From contig CM046457.1 in NCBI GenBank assembly GCA_025506515.1, positions 2,717,063 through 2,781,062 on the forward strand: 64,000 nucleotides of DNA, read 5' to 3'. This DNA comes from Flaveria trinervia. Taxonomy: Eukaryota; Streptophyta; Magnoliopsida; Asterales; Asteraceae. The translations under genes and the position numbers were made by a program. Shown piece after piece: positions 34,708-45,387 of the stretch. The first letter of the stretch is position 1, and each line of letters opens with the position of its first letter. Below the pieces are notes generated by a model. It had not been told where the DNA came from, searched no databases, and worked only from the letters and a program-made list of their open reading frames with translations.

Positions 34708-35575
34708 TGTTGGATCAAAAAGAAGGCTAATGCAACCAAAACTATGTCACTTAAGTTATTTTTGTGTTGCATGCAAAGGCTTCCGAAGCTTAACATGGAA
34801 CTTCCGAAGGTTGTAGAGTTCTTCCGTAGACAAAGAAAAAAAGACCAACTTCCGAAGACAGAACTCTACTTCTGAAGTCAAGTGTATACTTCCGAAGTTC
34901 AAGTCTTAGAAGAATAAAGTGAAGACCACTTCCGAAGTATAATGAAAAGAAGAAGTCTCCAAGCCTTTAATGAAGCAGTCTCTTCCGAAGTATAAGTGGC
35001 TTTGGAAGTACTTACTCTTCCAAAGCCATTTAACCTTTGGAAGACACTGCTATGAACTAGTGGACATAAGTATGGTCTCTGACACTCTGCTGCAGACTTC
35101 TGATACAGCATGGCTTCTTCCTAAAGAGCCATGTTGTTGACCATACTTTATTCCACTGTTCACCTTTTCATGATAGTAAATGACACCAACTTTAGTTGGT
35201 GACAAAAGGTAAGTCAGGGACATGTCCTGACTACCAAATCTTAGATAAGACTTTATCCGAGATACCTTAATCTTTAGTCTTGTAGTATAGACTTTAGCTA
35301 TAGGATCCCAGCGGGTATCAAAGTATATCCGGCTGTAGATAGTATTATATATAGGTTCTCCTTGTAACTCATTGTAAGACATCATCTGCTTGTAAGAGTC
35401 TTGTATTTTGAGTTGAGAATCAATATATAAAAGTATCTTGAAAATTATCTTACTATGTTCTTTATTACTTTCTATATTGTGATCAACTCTTATTGATTCT
35501 TCATATACCTGAGTGTTGTTCTAGGTGAGTTTGAGAGAAAAATATTGCGTTTAAGTGACAAACACCGATCCTGCA
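34708..35575 (+). repeat. 5' LTR of the copia element
   Basis: It starts TGTTGGATC and ends CCTGCA. The first third holds copies of CTTCCGAAG, several mutated to CTTCTGAAG, CTTTGGAAG or CTTCCAAAG. A TATA-like TATATATA lies at 35346-35353. Confidence 0.92.
35346..35353 (+). promoter_or_regulatory. TATA-like box in copia LTR
   Basis: TATATATAGG sits about 220 bp before the LTR end. The same sequence occurs in the 3' LTR at 58285-58292. It is a reasonable core promoter for the element's transcript, but the assignment rests on sequence alone. Confidence 0.4.
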
Positions 35576-35577
35576 AT

Positions 35578-35589
35578 TGGTATCAGAGC
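35578..35589 (+). other. Primer binding site for initiator tRNA-Met
   Basis: TGGTATCAGAGC follows the 5' LTR after two bases. It is complementary to the 3' end of plant initiator tRNA-Met, the usual primer of copia elements. Confidence 0.88.
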
Positions 35590-35665
35590 TTCTCAGGCTC
35601 TTGATTGCGTGATCTCACCATCCAAATCAACCTGTTTTTACTCCTCCCTACCACTCACTCACTCA

Positions 35666-37236
35666 ATGGCCCTTAACAAATCCGAGGTAGAGATGGGAAC
35701 AATGACAAAAGCTCCCATCATTACCCCTGAAAACTTCAGGTCTTAGAGTAGAAGAATAGAAGGCTTCATTAGATACCAAACAACAAATTATGGAACTCCA
35801 TTGTCAATGGACCGTATAAGCCAAAGGTGGCATCTCCTGGTGGAAACGGTGCCATGATAGAGAAGGCTATCGAGGACTACTCTGATGAAGACAGAAAGAA
35901 GATGGACATCGATAGCAATGCTATGACTATTCTCATGACTGCAATACCGAACTCTATTATGGTGGGGTTCGAGCATTGCAAGACTGCCAAAGAATTGTTT
36001 GATGCACTTGCTCAGATGTACTCAAGCTCCAACGACTCAAAGAAGGACTCATTGAAGCAGCAGTTCGAGAACTTCACTCATATTGATGGAGAGACCCTCA
36101 GCCAGCAGTACTTTAGGTACATGGATCTTATCTCTTCCCTTCAGTCTGTGAAGATCAGTCCTGAACTCAAAGATCTCACTAGAAAGTTCATGAGTGCTCT
36201 TCCCAATGAGTGGACATTCTACTGTGTCTCTATCAAGAGAACAAAAAACTTGAACACTTTTTCCATGACTGAACTCTACGGCATCTTTGATGGATATCGC
36301 CTAGAGATGGAGAGTAAGAAGGGCCACCAAACAAGCAGACCCATGAATCTTCCTGCTAGCAATGCTTTAATGGTTGTTGAAGGCTCATTAACCCCTCAAC
36401 CTCAGCATTTCCTGACTTATCAGCAGCCATCCTGCTTTTCTGGACCTTACATCACTTTTCCTTAGACTCCAAGGTCTCAACAGGCTCAACACAACTCCTT
36501 CCAAGAAAGTTGTGCCTTTGTTTCAGGAAGTGGACACTCAGGAGATTTTCAATACTGTTTTGACTATCTTGAGTGTTTTAGTCCAGATGATGTAGAGTAC
36601 GTGGACATTGTCCAGCAGATGGCTCTCTTAACTTACAAAGCGAATAAGTTCTTTAAGAGAACTGGAAGGCATTTCCCTCAAAACCCAACTACCAGCAAGT
36701 TCGGGTTTGACAAGACCAAGGCAAAGTGTTACAACTGTAACCAACTGGGTCATTTTGCAAGGGAATGCAAGGCTCCCAAGACCAATCCGGGAACCCCACA
36801 GGCCTCCACACATCCCTCAACCTCAAAGCCCACTAAGAGGTCAACCGAAACAGTTGCAATGACTCAAGAAGTTGACTGGAGCTTCATGGTACATGATGTG
36901 ACTCCTGCTAAAGCTCTCATGGCTGGAACAGATGATGCCCAGGTATATGAACATCTCTGCACTCCAGACTGTATAGCTAAAGTTAAACTTTATCAGGATT
37001 ACAATATGGAAATCAGATATGATATTGAGTCTTTAAATATTCTAAAATCTGATTTTAAAAGAGCTGAATTTGACTATCAAAAGAAAATTGATGAGTTAGA
37101 GAAAACTGTATCTCTTTTAAAACATGAACACACCAAATACAAGACTCAAATCAAGGATCTGATATCCAAATTGTATGAGGCTCAAGCCCAGCTTGTCACT
37201 GCTGAGGCTCAGGCCAGGAAGCATGCTATTTCTTAG
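35666..37236 (+). pseudogene. Copia gag with zinc knuckle and coiled coil, broken
   Basis: The likely start is ATG 35666 (MALNKSEVEMGT), followed by a TAG at 35744 within the N-terminal region. The main frame (35827-36465) reads a UBN2-type gag core: the MTILMTAIPNSIM stretch, CKTAKELFDALAQMY, and LSQQYFRYMDLISSLQ with PNEWTF. After a stop at 36463 the frame from 36601 has the zinc knuckle CYNCNQLGHFAREC and a long coiled-coil-like tail (YQKKIDELEKTVSLLKHEHT). Gag forms the particle that packages the transcript. Two or more stops break it. Confidence 0.82.
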
Positions 37237-38309
37237 CAGAATTTCCAAGCTATTCTTGCATCATCCTCCCATTCCAAACTCTGTTATCAGAACAAAGGAG
37301 GGTTGGGAACCAATGAAATTGCTCTACCACACTCCTATGAGTCTATTAGACAGCCTAGGTGTGGTACTAAAGAGCAAGAGGTTCCAACTGCTGACCCTTC
37401 CTTTCCAAAGTTGAAGGATGAGGCATCAATAGAGGCCACCACAGGGAAGGATAGGTAGATGTACCCATCTCCTCCTATGAAGATCAAATCCTAACCACTA
37501 AAGCCAGAAGAAGTAGAGCTAAAGCTGCTAGAAGAACTGCCAAGAAGGTGGCTAAGTCCAAGCTGAAGATTGACCCCAAGCAGAAGGGTGTCTTTATCTC
37601 AGCTGGATTCTAAGTGTTAGGTACTTTTGAGTCAGGAAAGGAGTGTAATACCAGCATTCCTGTCCTCCCAAAGGATCAGAAGTTAAAGGGAAAAGTTGCT
37701 GATGAAAAAAAAAGCCCTAGAAATAGCAACCCTCACTTTCCCAAAAGACTAACATTGCATGCATCATGTGTGGCCTGCAAAATCACATGGCAAAAGATTG
37801 TTACTACAATCCTGCAAGCACAGATTATGCAAATAATGTTAGGAAAGAAAGAGTCAAGGAAGGTTTCACATTTGGACCTTTTCAAATGGTTCAAGTGATG
37901 AAAAAGGGAAGGCTAGTCTCGGAAGCCAGGTTGCTTTCGGAAGAAACTCCTTCTTCCGAAGGGAAAATGGCTTCGGAAGCAAAAGCTACTAAGGTTCGGA
38001 AGACCAAGAAAGCTCCCTTGAAACCATCCAAGAAGAAGACTGCTTCGAAAGAAAAGGTGGTGAAGGCTTCTTCCGAAAAGAAAGAAGCTTCGGAAGAAGG
38101 CAATGCTGCAAAAGCTTCAACAAGCTCATCCTCCAAGCTCAACCAAGGGTGGACTGGAAGATCAAGGAAGATGCTGCAGCCCAAACCTCTTCTTCAAAGA
38201 CCTCTATTGAACCCCCATGTATAACATTTGGTTCAATCATGTCATTATCTTTGGAAGAACCCAAGACCAGCAAGGCTTGGGCTTCCAAACAAAACTAACA
38301 ATCTCATCT
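37237..38309 (+). pseudogene. Copia gag-pol linker with second zinc knuckle and Ser/Glu/Lys-rich stretch
   Basis: Three overlapping frames are needed to read this part. At 37760-37801 a second knuckle CIMCGLQNHMAKDC is readable. Downstream (37905-38180) the product is rich in Ser, Glu, Lys and Ala. The SE and SEE residues there come from many CTTCGGAAG-like motifs, the same palindrome as in the LTRs. The frame is lost before the protease. Confidence 0.65.
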
Positions 38310-39300
38310 TATATGTAGGGACATCCATTTGACAAGAACAATAATGTCTGGATTGTAGATAGTGGATGCTCCAGGCACATGACAGGGAACAGATCTCTAA
38401 TTCAACAGTTTCAGAACTATAATGGAGGTCCTGTCCAATTTGGAGGTGAGGCCGGAGGATACATTTCTGGCAGAGGGAGTATATCCAATGGTAAACTAAA
38501 AGTTGACAATGTTCACTTTGTCAAGCAGCTTGAACATAATCTGTTAAGTGTTTCTCAATTCTGTGATCAAAAGCACCAAATGCTATTCACAAAACATGAG
38601 TGCATTATCCTCAAACCAGGGATGACAATTCCTCCCGAATTGGTGCTTCTTAGATCTCCCAGGAAAGGGGATATGTACAAGCTTGATATGAACAATGCTT
38701 CCCCATTGGGTGAGGTATCATGCTTTCTTTCCAAAGCTGATAGTGATGAGTCAACACTGTGGCATAAACGTATGTGTCATGTAAATTTTAAGACAATGAA
38801 CAAATTGGCTAAAAATAACTTGGTACATGGTTTTCCTAAAAAGGAGTTTTTCTGCAAAGATAACTGTGTTGCATGCCTGAAAGGGAAACAACACAAGACA
38901 TCTCATAAATCCAAATGTGTTAACTCTATCACCACTCCATTACACTTATTGCACATGGATCTTTTTGGTCCCACAAGTATAATGAGCATTGGAAGGAAAT
39001 CATACTGCCTCGTGATAGTTGATGATTTTACAAGATTCACATGGGTATTCTTTTTAAAAACTAAAGATGAAACTGCTAAAACATTAAAATCTTTTATTCT
39101 TAAAATAGAAAATCAAATTAATCACAAGGTTAAAATCATTAGAAGTGATCAAGGAACTGAGTTTAAGAACTTCGTTCTTGACTCATTCTGTAACTCAAAA
39201 GGGATTGCCAGACAATACAGTGCTCCCCAACTCCTCAACAAAACGGTGTTGCTGAAAGGAGGAATAGGACATTTATTGAGGCTGCTCGAACTATGTTAGC
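38310..39300 (+). pseudogene. Copia protease and integrase N-terminal half
   Basis: The frame reads the aspartic protease motif WIVDSGCSRHMTG, then HNLLSVSQFCD and LWHKRMCHVNFKTM of the pre-integrase domain. The integrase zinc site follows with H, H and CVACLKGKQHK. The core contains HMDLFGPT (first catalytic Asp), YCLVIVDDFTRFTWVFFLK and IRSDQGTEFKN (second Asp). Near 39234, at the YSAPQ motif just before the catalytic Glu, the frame shifts. The domain is otherwise well preserved. Confidence 0.88.
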
Positions 39301-40229
39301 TGATTCAAAACTACCTCTAACATTCTGGGCAGAGACAGTCAACACTGCTGCTATGTGGAGAATAGAGTTCTTGTAGTTAAGCCACATGGAAAGACCCCTT
39401 ATGAGCTATGGAACACGAGGCTACTGTTCATTGGCTTTCTAAGGTGCTTTGGCAGCAGGTGTACCATACTTAACACAAAGGACAATTTAGCAAAATTTGC
39501 TGAAAAGTCGGATGATGCTATCTTTGTTGGATACTCTTCTAGCTCCAAAGCTTACAGAGTATACAACATTAAGAATCAACAATCTGAGGAATCATCCAAC
39601 ATAGTTGTTAATGAACACACTCCTTGTGTTAGGGGGAATGGCCCTGATCATATTTTTGATTTAGAATTGTTTCCAAACTATTCTAAACCATCTTGTGAGA
39701 ATGTTTCAGTTGGAACAGGTGCTCAAAATGATGCTGATGCTACTGCTAATGATCAACTGTTTGAGCTTCCCAGACCTAGTCCAAGTTCTCCAAGTGCTGC
39801 AATACATCAAGCTTCCACTATTCACAGATCTGATAGTTTAACTATACAAGGAACAGTGAAGCTTCAACAAGTGAATCACTTACTGAGCCTCAAAACTCAT
39901 CAGGTGATCCACCACAACACCAGGCAGAAGGAAGTAGTATTTTGAAGGAACAAAAAACTGTTAATACTACTTTACAACCAACTATTGATGATGTTTCTCA
40001 TTCATTCAATCGGTCCTCATTGAATGACTTTGAAACAACAGCTGGACAGAGTGTTCCAGTTCCTGAGCAGAATATGTCCAACCTTGATTTATCTCTGCAA
40101 GTAGAAGTGATTCCTCGTCTTAGGATTCACAATACTCATCCAACTGAGAACATCATAGGGGATGTCACTAAGGTGTGAGAATAAGAGGACAGGCTCATCA
40201 TGGGAATGCCTGCTTGTACTCATGCTTTC
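39301..40229 (+). pseudogene. Copia integrase C-terminal region
   Basis: After the shift a TAG near 39350 follows. The next frame reads HGKTPYELWN, then a region like the copia FGC module, SDDAIFVGYSSSSKAYRVYN, and a variable linker with the ELPRPSPSSPS stretch. Another stop and shift near 39943 lead into NTTLQPTIDDV. This is the usual linker between integrase and reverse transcriptase. Confidence 0.8.
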
Positions 40230-40676
40230 TATCCCAGATGGAACCCAAGAAGGTAGAAGATGCCTTGAAAGATAGTAGCTGGCTTGAATCGATGCAAGAG
40301 TAGCTGCTTCAATTCAAGAGATAGAAGGTATGGAACCTATGTCCGCTACCATCTGGTCAAGTACCTATAGGCACCAAATGGTTTTTCAGAAACAAGAGAG
40401 ATGATAGGGGCTTGATCATCAAGAATAAAGCAAGACTTGTAGTTCAAGGATACACTCAAGAGGAAGGAATCGATTATACCGATGTCTATGCACCAGTTGC
40501 AAGACTTGAGGCAGTTAGGATCTTCCTTGCTTATGCTGCATCTAAGGACTTCACAATATACCAACTTGATGTCAAGTGTGCAATTCTATATGGCTTCGGA
40601 AGTACGAATTGCCTTCGGAAGACAAGTTACCTTCGAAAATGTTTTTCCACTCGGAAGAGAGATTCTACTGTGTAAC
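40230..40676 (+). pseudogene. Copia reverse transcriptase, truncated after the first palm motif
   Basis: The frame gives KARLVVQGYTQEEGIDY, then APVARLEAVRIFLAYAA and the YQLDVK block with the first catalytic Asp. Directly after LYG the sequence turns into a cluster of CTTCGGAAG motifs (40593-40660) and the reverse transcriptase similarity ends. The YxDD region, thumb and RNase H are absent over the whole element, so this was an internal deletion or replacement. Confidence 0.82.
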
Positions 40677-41079
40677 GTAAATCTCTTGGTCTCCACACTG
40701 TAAAAAGCAAAGATTTTGTTAATGATGTCGGATTATCTAACTAATTTTAACCTTATCGCCACTGTCAATTCATCCACTTAACCATCACATCACCTTATCC
40801 TAACCTCCATTACCGCCTTACCACCCTCTTTTAAATAATCTTGACTGTTCAATTTCATATTCTTACTTGCAACTTTACTGCCCTAGAAATTTCGCCTCTC
40901 CAACTTTATCCAAGCTCAAAATCATCTACATTCACCTTTCCCAAATGTCACTAACCCTCAGCACAACCAAGTCGCACTTCTTGATTCTTTAAGAGATGCT
41001 GACTTCTCTGAAATCATCTCCTTTCTCACCCAATCAACCTACTACACTGCCCTTACCGTTAACCCCACTGTTTACTCCA
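40677..41079. other. Copia internal spacer
   Basis: About 400 bp, rich in C and T on the plus strand, lie between the reverse transcriptase remnant and the extra ORF. No motif was recognised. Confidence 0.4.
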
Positions 41080-42163
41080 ACCAAATGGCTGAATTTTAGG
41101 GAAATGGTCAAGTCGAAACCCTAAATGGGATTCGTGTACTACGGTCCAGCATCTGTGGACAGGAGTTGATCGTCACTGAACAACTCATCAGGGAGCACCT
41201 TGAGCTTCATGATGAAGGAGCTCCTACTGAATTCCCTAAGGAAGATTTGGATAGCACTTATATCCTAATGGGATATGGTGGAGACATCAGCAGGTCGACA
41301 GTTCACAAGTTCAACTTCTCTTACAATTGGAAGTTCCTCTTGCATGTTGTTCTTCATTGCTTGTCCAACAAATCCGGAGGATGGGATCAAATCCCTTATG
41401 AAATAGGATGCTTAGTTCATGGATTGGTGAGAGGCTTGTGCTTCAATTACTCACGATTTGTGTTTTCAAATCTGATAGGGAATCTGCAAAGGGAGACATT
41501 CATCATGTATCCTAGGTTCCTTCAACACATAATCACTGTGAGTTGGACTAGAGCATGCTTGTCTATGCAGCTACTCTGACTGTCCCCTACATGCGGCCTA
41601 CCATCTTCAAAACATTGAAGAAGGTATCCACCAACTTCACTGGAAGGTATACCACTCTGCTTCCAGGTATGATTAAGCGCATAGCTCCTGGTGACATCCC
41701 TGTTCACCCCACGGGTAATGAACCCACACCAGCAACCACCACCACAATGCCAACACTACCTTCTCCACCCATCTCCATCACTTATCAAAGACGCCCCAAA
41801 CAAACCCTTTTTCAATCTACTCTGATTGAACAAGCCCCTCCTGTTCAATCCAAAAAGACTAGAGTGGAAACATGGGCTCCCACTCAGTCAGAGGTTTCTC
41901 CATCCTTCTTTTTTTACCTCAATTTTGGTTTTGAGTCTCCTCAGTCACAAACCCAGGAGCCCGATACCCAAACCCACAGCCCTTAGAATAAGTATTTACA
42001 CTCTTCTGAGCAGCCAACAAGGGACATCCCCACCAGAGGCTCAATGCCTGTAGACATTGACCAAAGTCCCTGGTCAGTAGGCTTAACCTCCCTATCTTTC
42101 ACTGACCTTCTATTCAAAACTGATGAAGAGATAACATCTCTCCATGGCAATGAAGTTGATCTA
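41080..42163 (+). pseudogene. Extra ORF of the copia element, first part
   Basis: A likely start lies near 41084 (MAEF), followed by a stop at 41097. The frame is then open to 41579 and holds IREHLELHDEGAPTEFPKED, then the stretch FSNLIGNLQRETFIMYPRFL, which recalls extra ORFs in Asteraceae retrotransposons. The frame changes near 41555, giving a Pro/Thr-rich region (PTPATTTTMPTLPSPP). It shifts again after 41984 and stays open up to the gypsy insertion at 42163. The function is unknown; the position matches the envelope-like ORF of SIRE elements, but I see no signal peptide or membrane segment. Confidence 0.6.
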
Positions 42164-42540
42164 TGTGACATCCGTCACCTTAAGGTCCGTCGAACAACAT
42201 AATTAACCATAGAATTATTTTAATTATTCTTCCTCTCCTTTATGAACTCCTGTTTTAAGGAATCATATTTGCTTTAATACCCTTGTGCCTATACTTCCTC
42301 CGTGAATGTGTGCTAAGCATAAACCATTTATAAATTTCATCACTATTATCACCAAATATATCATTTTTAATTATAACCATTGTTATTAATAAAACCATTT
42401 TAAGTTATCAATTACCATAAAACACGCTTTTAACAGTAATATAACGAACATTTTAAAGTCGTTTTCAACCGAAACAAACTTTGAAAACTCGGGGGCTAAG
42501 TGCAGGGACTAAAATTGACATTTTGCAAACCTGAGATGGG

Positions 42541-42548
42541 TATAAAAG
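42541..42548 (+). promoter_or_regulatory. TATA box of element B 5' LTR
   Basis: GGGTATAAAAGCCCC lies about 380 bp into the LTR, followed by a CT-rich stretch typical of plant transcription starts. The 3' LTR has TATAAAAAC at the same place (52458-52465). Confidence 0.65.
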
Positions 42549-42944
42549 CCCCATTCCCAGCCATTTTCTTCATCTTCTTCACTTCTCCATTTTCTTCTCA
42601 CCACCTATCTTCTTCACTTTTGCACCAAAAACGCTCCATTTGGTCTCGTTTTCGTCGTCTAGACATCATCTACAACCTAGTCTACTCCATCCTTGCAGGT
42701 AGACGACCTTGGTTATCCGTTTCTTGCTTGTTTTACTGCTATCCATTTCTAGGGTTTCGGGTGTTCGGGTCAACTCGAACACAAGAGGTCGTGTGGGTGC
42801 GTGTGATGACTTTCTGCGTGTGCTTCTTGTTCGTGTGTGTTTGTTGTGTGATTCTGGAAGTCCTTGTTATGTAAAACCCATGCTTGGAACAGCCGAAGGC
42901 TGCTCTGCACTTCAGCAGTCGCGAACCTGCAGTTCAGGCGATTG

Positions 42945-43445
42945 GGTCTGTCATGCGACTAAGCCGTGCGACTGGGCGAGTCGTGCGACTGAGTCATGCG
43001 ACTGTGTCTTTCGGGCGACTGAATCGTGCGACTAGGATGTCATGCGACTGAGTTGTGCGATCGAATGAATGTGTGTGCGATTGAGTCAATGCGGATGAGT
43101 GTGTGTGCGATTGAGTCAATGCGGATAAATGTGTGTGCGATTGAGTCAATGCAGACGAATGTGTGTGCGATTGAGTCAATGCGGATGAATGGATGCATGC
43201 AACTGTGCGTGTATCGCACGACTGAAGGCCAATCGTACGAATGAAGGTTCAGTCGTACGAATGAAGTTGATTCGTACAAATGAAGGTTGATTCGTGCGTA
43301 TGGAGGTTAAGTCGTGCGATTGGCTGTTGTGTGGTACGACTGAATGCCAGTCGTACAATGAAGGTTCAATCGTGCCAATGAAGCTGATTCGTACGATTGA
43401 AGGTTGATTCATACGAATGGAGTGTTGAGTCGAGCGTCTGGTCCT
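42945..43445. repeat. TGCGACTG array and four 30-bp repeats in element B LTR
   Basis: From 42945 there are many units around TGCGACTGAG. At about 43070-43190 four 30-bp units occur, each with GCGATTGAGTCAATGC, whose core ATTGAGTCAAT is a palindrome around one base. TCGTACGAATGA-type units continue to about 43445. The same order occurs in the 3' LTR (about 52855-53360). Confidence 0.85.
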
Positions 43446-44794
43446 GTTGTGTGACTGATGATGTTTGAGTGTGAATTTCCTTCCTGAATGTCCTGTGATG
43501 ATAAAGTAACATCAGTAAAAGTGTCATTGCTTGACCACAAAGATTAAAGTCAACGCTCTCAACATGCATATACTATTTCAATTGAAATCAACCTTAACAT
43601 TTTACAATTATCGACAACCCATTCGGAACTACAAATATTTAACAAGTGCTATCTTTTATAACAATGGGATCTTTATACGGATTTCATAAGCAATGATGAC
43701 TACTCTTAGTACTTGGATCTACATAAGATCTGATACTTGTGTCCGCTTGTGTGTGTGCTACCCACGACCGAACCGATACAACCCGAACCGACCAAACATT
43801 ACTATATGCTTTATACACGTCATTAATGCTTAACAATAACTGTCAGTAGGTGTTTGACTGTTCATTGCATTCAACTGTTGGGAATCTTGATCATTCATAC
43901 TTACCACTTAACATGTGAGTTTCGTGGCCCCTTTTTATGCTTATACTACTTTTCAAACATTTACAAACATTGGGGAAAAGTATGCTCACCCATTTTCATA
44001 CTGTACAACATACATACAATTTACATACTTGGAATCAACGTGCCATTGTTTTATGGGTACTTATCTGATACATGCTTGAGTCTGCTTTGTGGTTCTTTCT
44101 TACAACCATTTAATTCCAGTATGGGAACCGACGGATAGGTATTGGTAGTACTACTTGGGTTGACACCCCCACCCTCGTGTTGGTATACTAGTTAGCACCA
44201 ACAGATGCTAGGAACGGGCCTTGGGTGAATATATTCTGACAAGATTCTTTGTGTATGTCGTTAGGTTTGGTTGTAAAGCTCTTGTCATGTGATTTTGCTT
44301 ACTTATAACTGTATGCACGGTATTCTGCAACAGCTTTATACAACATCAATTACTTATTTACAATTTAAACCTGCGAGCTCACCAACAATTTTGTTGACCA
44401 TTTTGAGCATATCTTTTCAGGTGATCATGCTAGCTGAGGTTCTAGGTGTGTTGCCTTAGTGGAGACCCTAGGATGCATTTTCAGGCTAAACTTGTCATTT
44501 TAAAAACAATTGTTATATCTGTTTCAAACAACATTACACTTTGTAACTTGTTCCCGGGTTGTGGGAATTGCATACAATGTTATTATCTATGTTTATCTTA
44601 TATCATGTTTATGCTTATGGCTATGTTGTCGTGATTACTGACTAAACACGACACAAGTCCCCTTGTTGTCGGGTGTCGTCATGACACGCTTGTCATCATC
44701 ATTATTATTGCAACTCTATCGCTTACCATGTGTTATGACGATTCCCGTCTCGTTACATCCCCGTGTTTCCGCTCCTAGCGGGGGTGTGACAGAC

Positions 44795-44807
44795 TGGTAT
44801 CAGAGCC
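44795..44807 (+). other. Primer binding site for initiator tRNA-Met
   Basis: TGGTATCAGAGCC lies three bases after the 5' LTR end and is complementary to the initiator tRNA-Met 3' end. An untranslated leader of about 580 bp follows before gag. Confidence 0.88.
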
Positions 44808-45387
44808 ATTGGTTATAGAGAATTAGGCAATACACTTGACCTAGACTATAACCTAGGAACCTTCATGTAGATTTTCATGCCAAGGTTGTGTGCATTTTAT
44901 ATCTCATACGTGTTCCTCATTACTTGTTCATTTATCTATCTGTTTCGTGATCATTTCACCCTGTGAGAGAGCCCTTATGCTCACTCTTTACGGGATGCTT
45001 CTATTGGATCTTCCGTTTCCCTCTGCACACTGAGTTGTTTTATCAAATCCGGGTATTGAACCCGAAGAGAACTTCATAGATCATGCTATTGCGCTTGACC
45101 TTAGACACTGGGATTTACCCCGAGGAGGTTATGTCTGAGACCTCAAGGGAGGAGGAAATAGGCAACCTCCACCAGCCTAAACTTGATTTCATGCATGGAT
45201 ATGTCATTAATATGATGGACTAGTGTTTGGACATTACCTATACATGGCGTGAGAATTGCACGATTTGTATGCGATGTGTGACAACCATAAGTATGGCATA
45301 ACCCGGAAAGTTAGACCTTAATGTGACATCGATGACGTGCCCTGCAATGGTTAAAACTTATGCGTTTACTACTTTTATGATTAGAAC

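Larger units (their letters stand above)
42164..44791 (+). repeat. 5' LTR of element B
   Basis: It starts TGTGACATCC and ends GGGTGTGACA. A TATA box lies at 42541-42548, and a tandem array of TGCGACTG units and 30-bp repeats is at about 42945-43445. It differs from the 3' LTR by a few percent, unevenly: more in the first 500 bp than in the last 1300. Confidence 0.93.

Noticed and set aside
34788..35045. Heat-shock elements in the copia LTR
   Set aside because: CTTCCGAAG has TTC and GAA separated by one base; heat-shock elements need two.
35578..35589. tRNA gene
   Set aside because: Only the 12-13 bases complementary to a tRNA 3' end are present, right after an LTR; this is a primer site.
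43040..43279. Repetitive open frames with periods of 10 residues on both strands
   Set aside because: They result from the 30-bp and related repeats having a length divisible by three; there is no start context or similarity.
42945..43445. CRISPR-like look of regularly spaced short repeats
   Set aside because: Units vary, spacers are repetitive, the array lies in both LTRs of a plant retrotransposon, and no cas gene exists in a plant nuclear window.
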